Below are positions 62,456-62,505 of a DNA stretch of 62,505 bases, piece after piece (the first letter of the stretch is position 1; each line of letters starts with the position of its first letter). The stretch is from Isohypsibius dastychi (lineage: Eukaryota > Tardigrada > Eutardigrada > Parachela > Isohypsibiidae), in the NCBI GenBank assembly GCA_034696485.1, contig JAQIWT010000015.1, forward strand, positions 1 to 62,505. The letters are read 5' to 3'. The position numbers were made by a program, and so were the translations under genes. Under the pieces are notes generated by a model that saw nothing but the letters and a program-made list of their open reading frames with translations, searched no databases and was not told the DNA's origin.

Positions 62456-62505
62456 CTACGTACCCATACGTACGTACCCATACGTACGTACCCATACGTA
62501 CGTAC
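62456..62505. repeat. Tandem array of a 14-bp unit at the window edge
   Basis: The unit ACGTACCCATACGT repeats about 3.5 times and runs off the window. It embeds the self-complementary TACGTACGTA. The true length of the array is unknown. Confidence 0.8.

Larger units (their letters stand above)
58789..62505. other. 3.7 kb repeat-bearing non-coding end
   Basis: No gene supported; open frames are short. Contents: a mini-hairpin at 59281-59310; two copies of a 50-bp repeat (59341-59395, 61198-61247) with TTATCC and CCAGATCGTAATC; a second 81-bp MITE (60632-60712); G runs at 61655-61666 and 62276-62288; a mini-hairpin at 61847-61861; a GAAGTCGACTCGAAGTGA-type direct/inverted cluster near 62165-62230; and a short tandem array at the end. 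Confidence 0.55.

Noticed and set aside
58789-62505. Possible retroelement because of repeats near the end
   Set aside because: No reverse transcriptase, integrase or gag-like frame and no paired long terminal repeats were seen.

Overview
The window is nuclear DNA of a multicellular animal. Genes are split by short GT...AG introns (many 48-65 bp) joining exons with matching phase, and the coding content includes an Ig-domain receptor, an ADAM metalloprotease and many axonemal proteins. Genes sit close together on both strands, so the genome is compact. I could not fix the phylum. A small-genome invertebrate with motile cilia or flagellated sperm fits best.

Layout: SPEF2-like (+, 5'-partial, 1822-8268); Jupiter/JPT-like microtubule protein (-, 8882-10029); a repeat-rich gap with a foldback-like element (10.0-13.1 kb); CFAP100 (-, 13122-17094); a gap with a 48-bp-arm hairpin and a decayed psq-type DNA transposon (17.1-20.1 kb); ARMC3-like (+, 20139-24128); CIBAR/FAM92-like BAR protein (+, 24914-26778); spastin/fidgetin-type AAA ATPase (+, 27180-29075); an orphan type I membrane protein (-, 29834-30989); a small secreted ORF (+, 31155-31385); a possible CFAP97-like protein (-, 31453-32148); a 919-residue Ig/GCC2-GCC3 receptor (-, 32295-35930); DRC1 (+, 36060-39428); TTLL1-like glutamylase (+, 39724-42095); FSIP1-like (-, 42580-44212); PP1-like phosphatase (+, 44747-46056); RSPH3 (+, 46546-48296); speriolin-like (-, 48857-49462); ZNF474-like zinc-finger protein (-, 50460-51460); a 628-residue orphan (-, 51591-53712); RSPH4A/6A-like (+, 54167-56604); a truncated ADAM10/17-like protease (+, 56923-58788). 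The last 3.7 kb holds repeats and no supportable gene.

Almost every recognised gene acts in the axoneme, the basal body, microtubule modification or sperm: central pair (SPEF2), modified inner arm complex (CFAP100), nexin-dynein regulatory complex (DRC1), radial spokes (RSPH3, RSPH4A/6A), tubulin glutamylation (TTLL1), severing (AAA ATPase), fibrous sheath or sperm proteins (FSIP1, speriolin, ARMC3) and a PP1-type phosphatase. Three cell-surface or secreted proteins sit among them. This looks like a block of sperm/cilium genes, and the surface proteins are candidates for gamete functions; that last step is inference.

Exon coordinates were worked out by hand from splice motifs, reading phase and family similarity. 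Where a junction is uncertain the entry says so.
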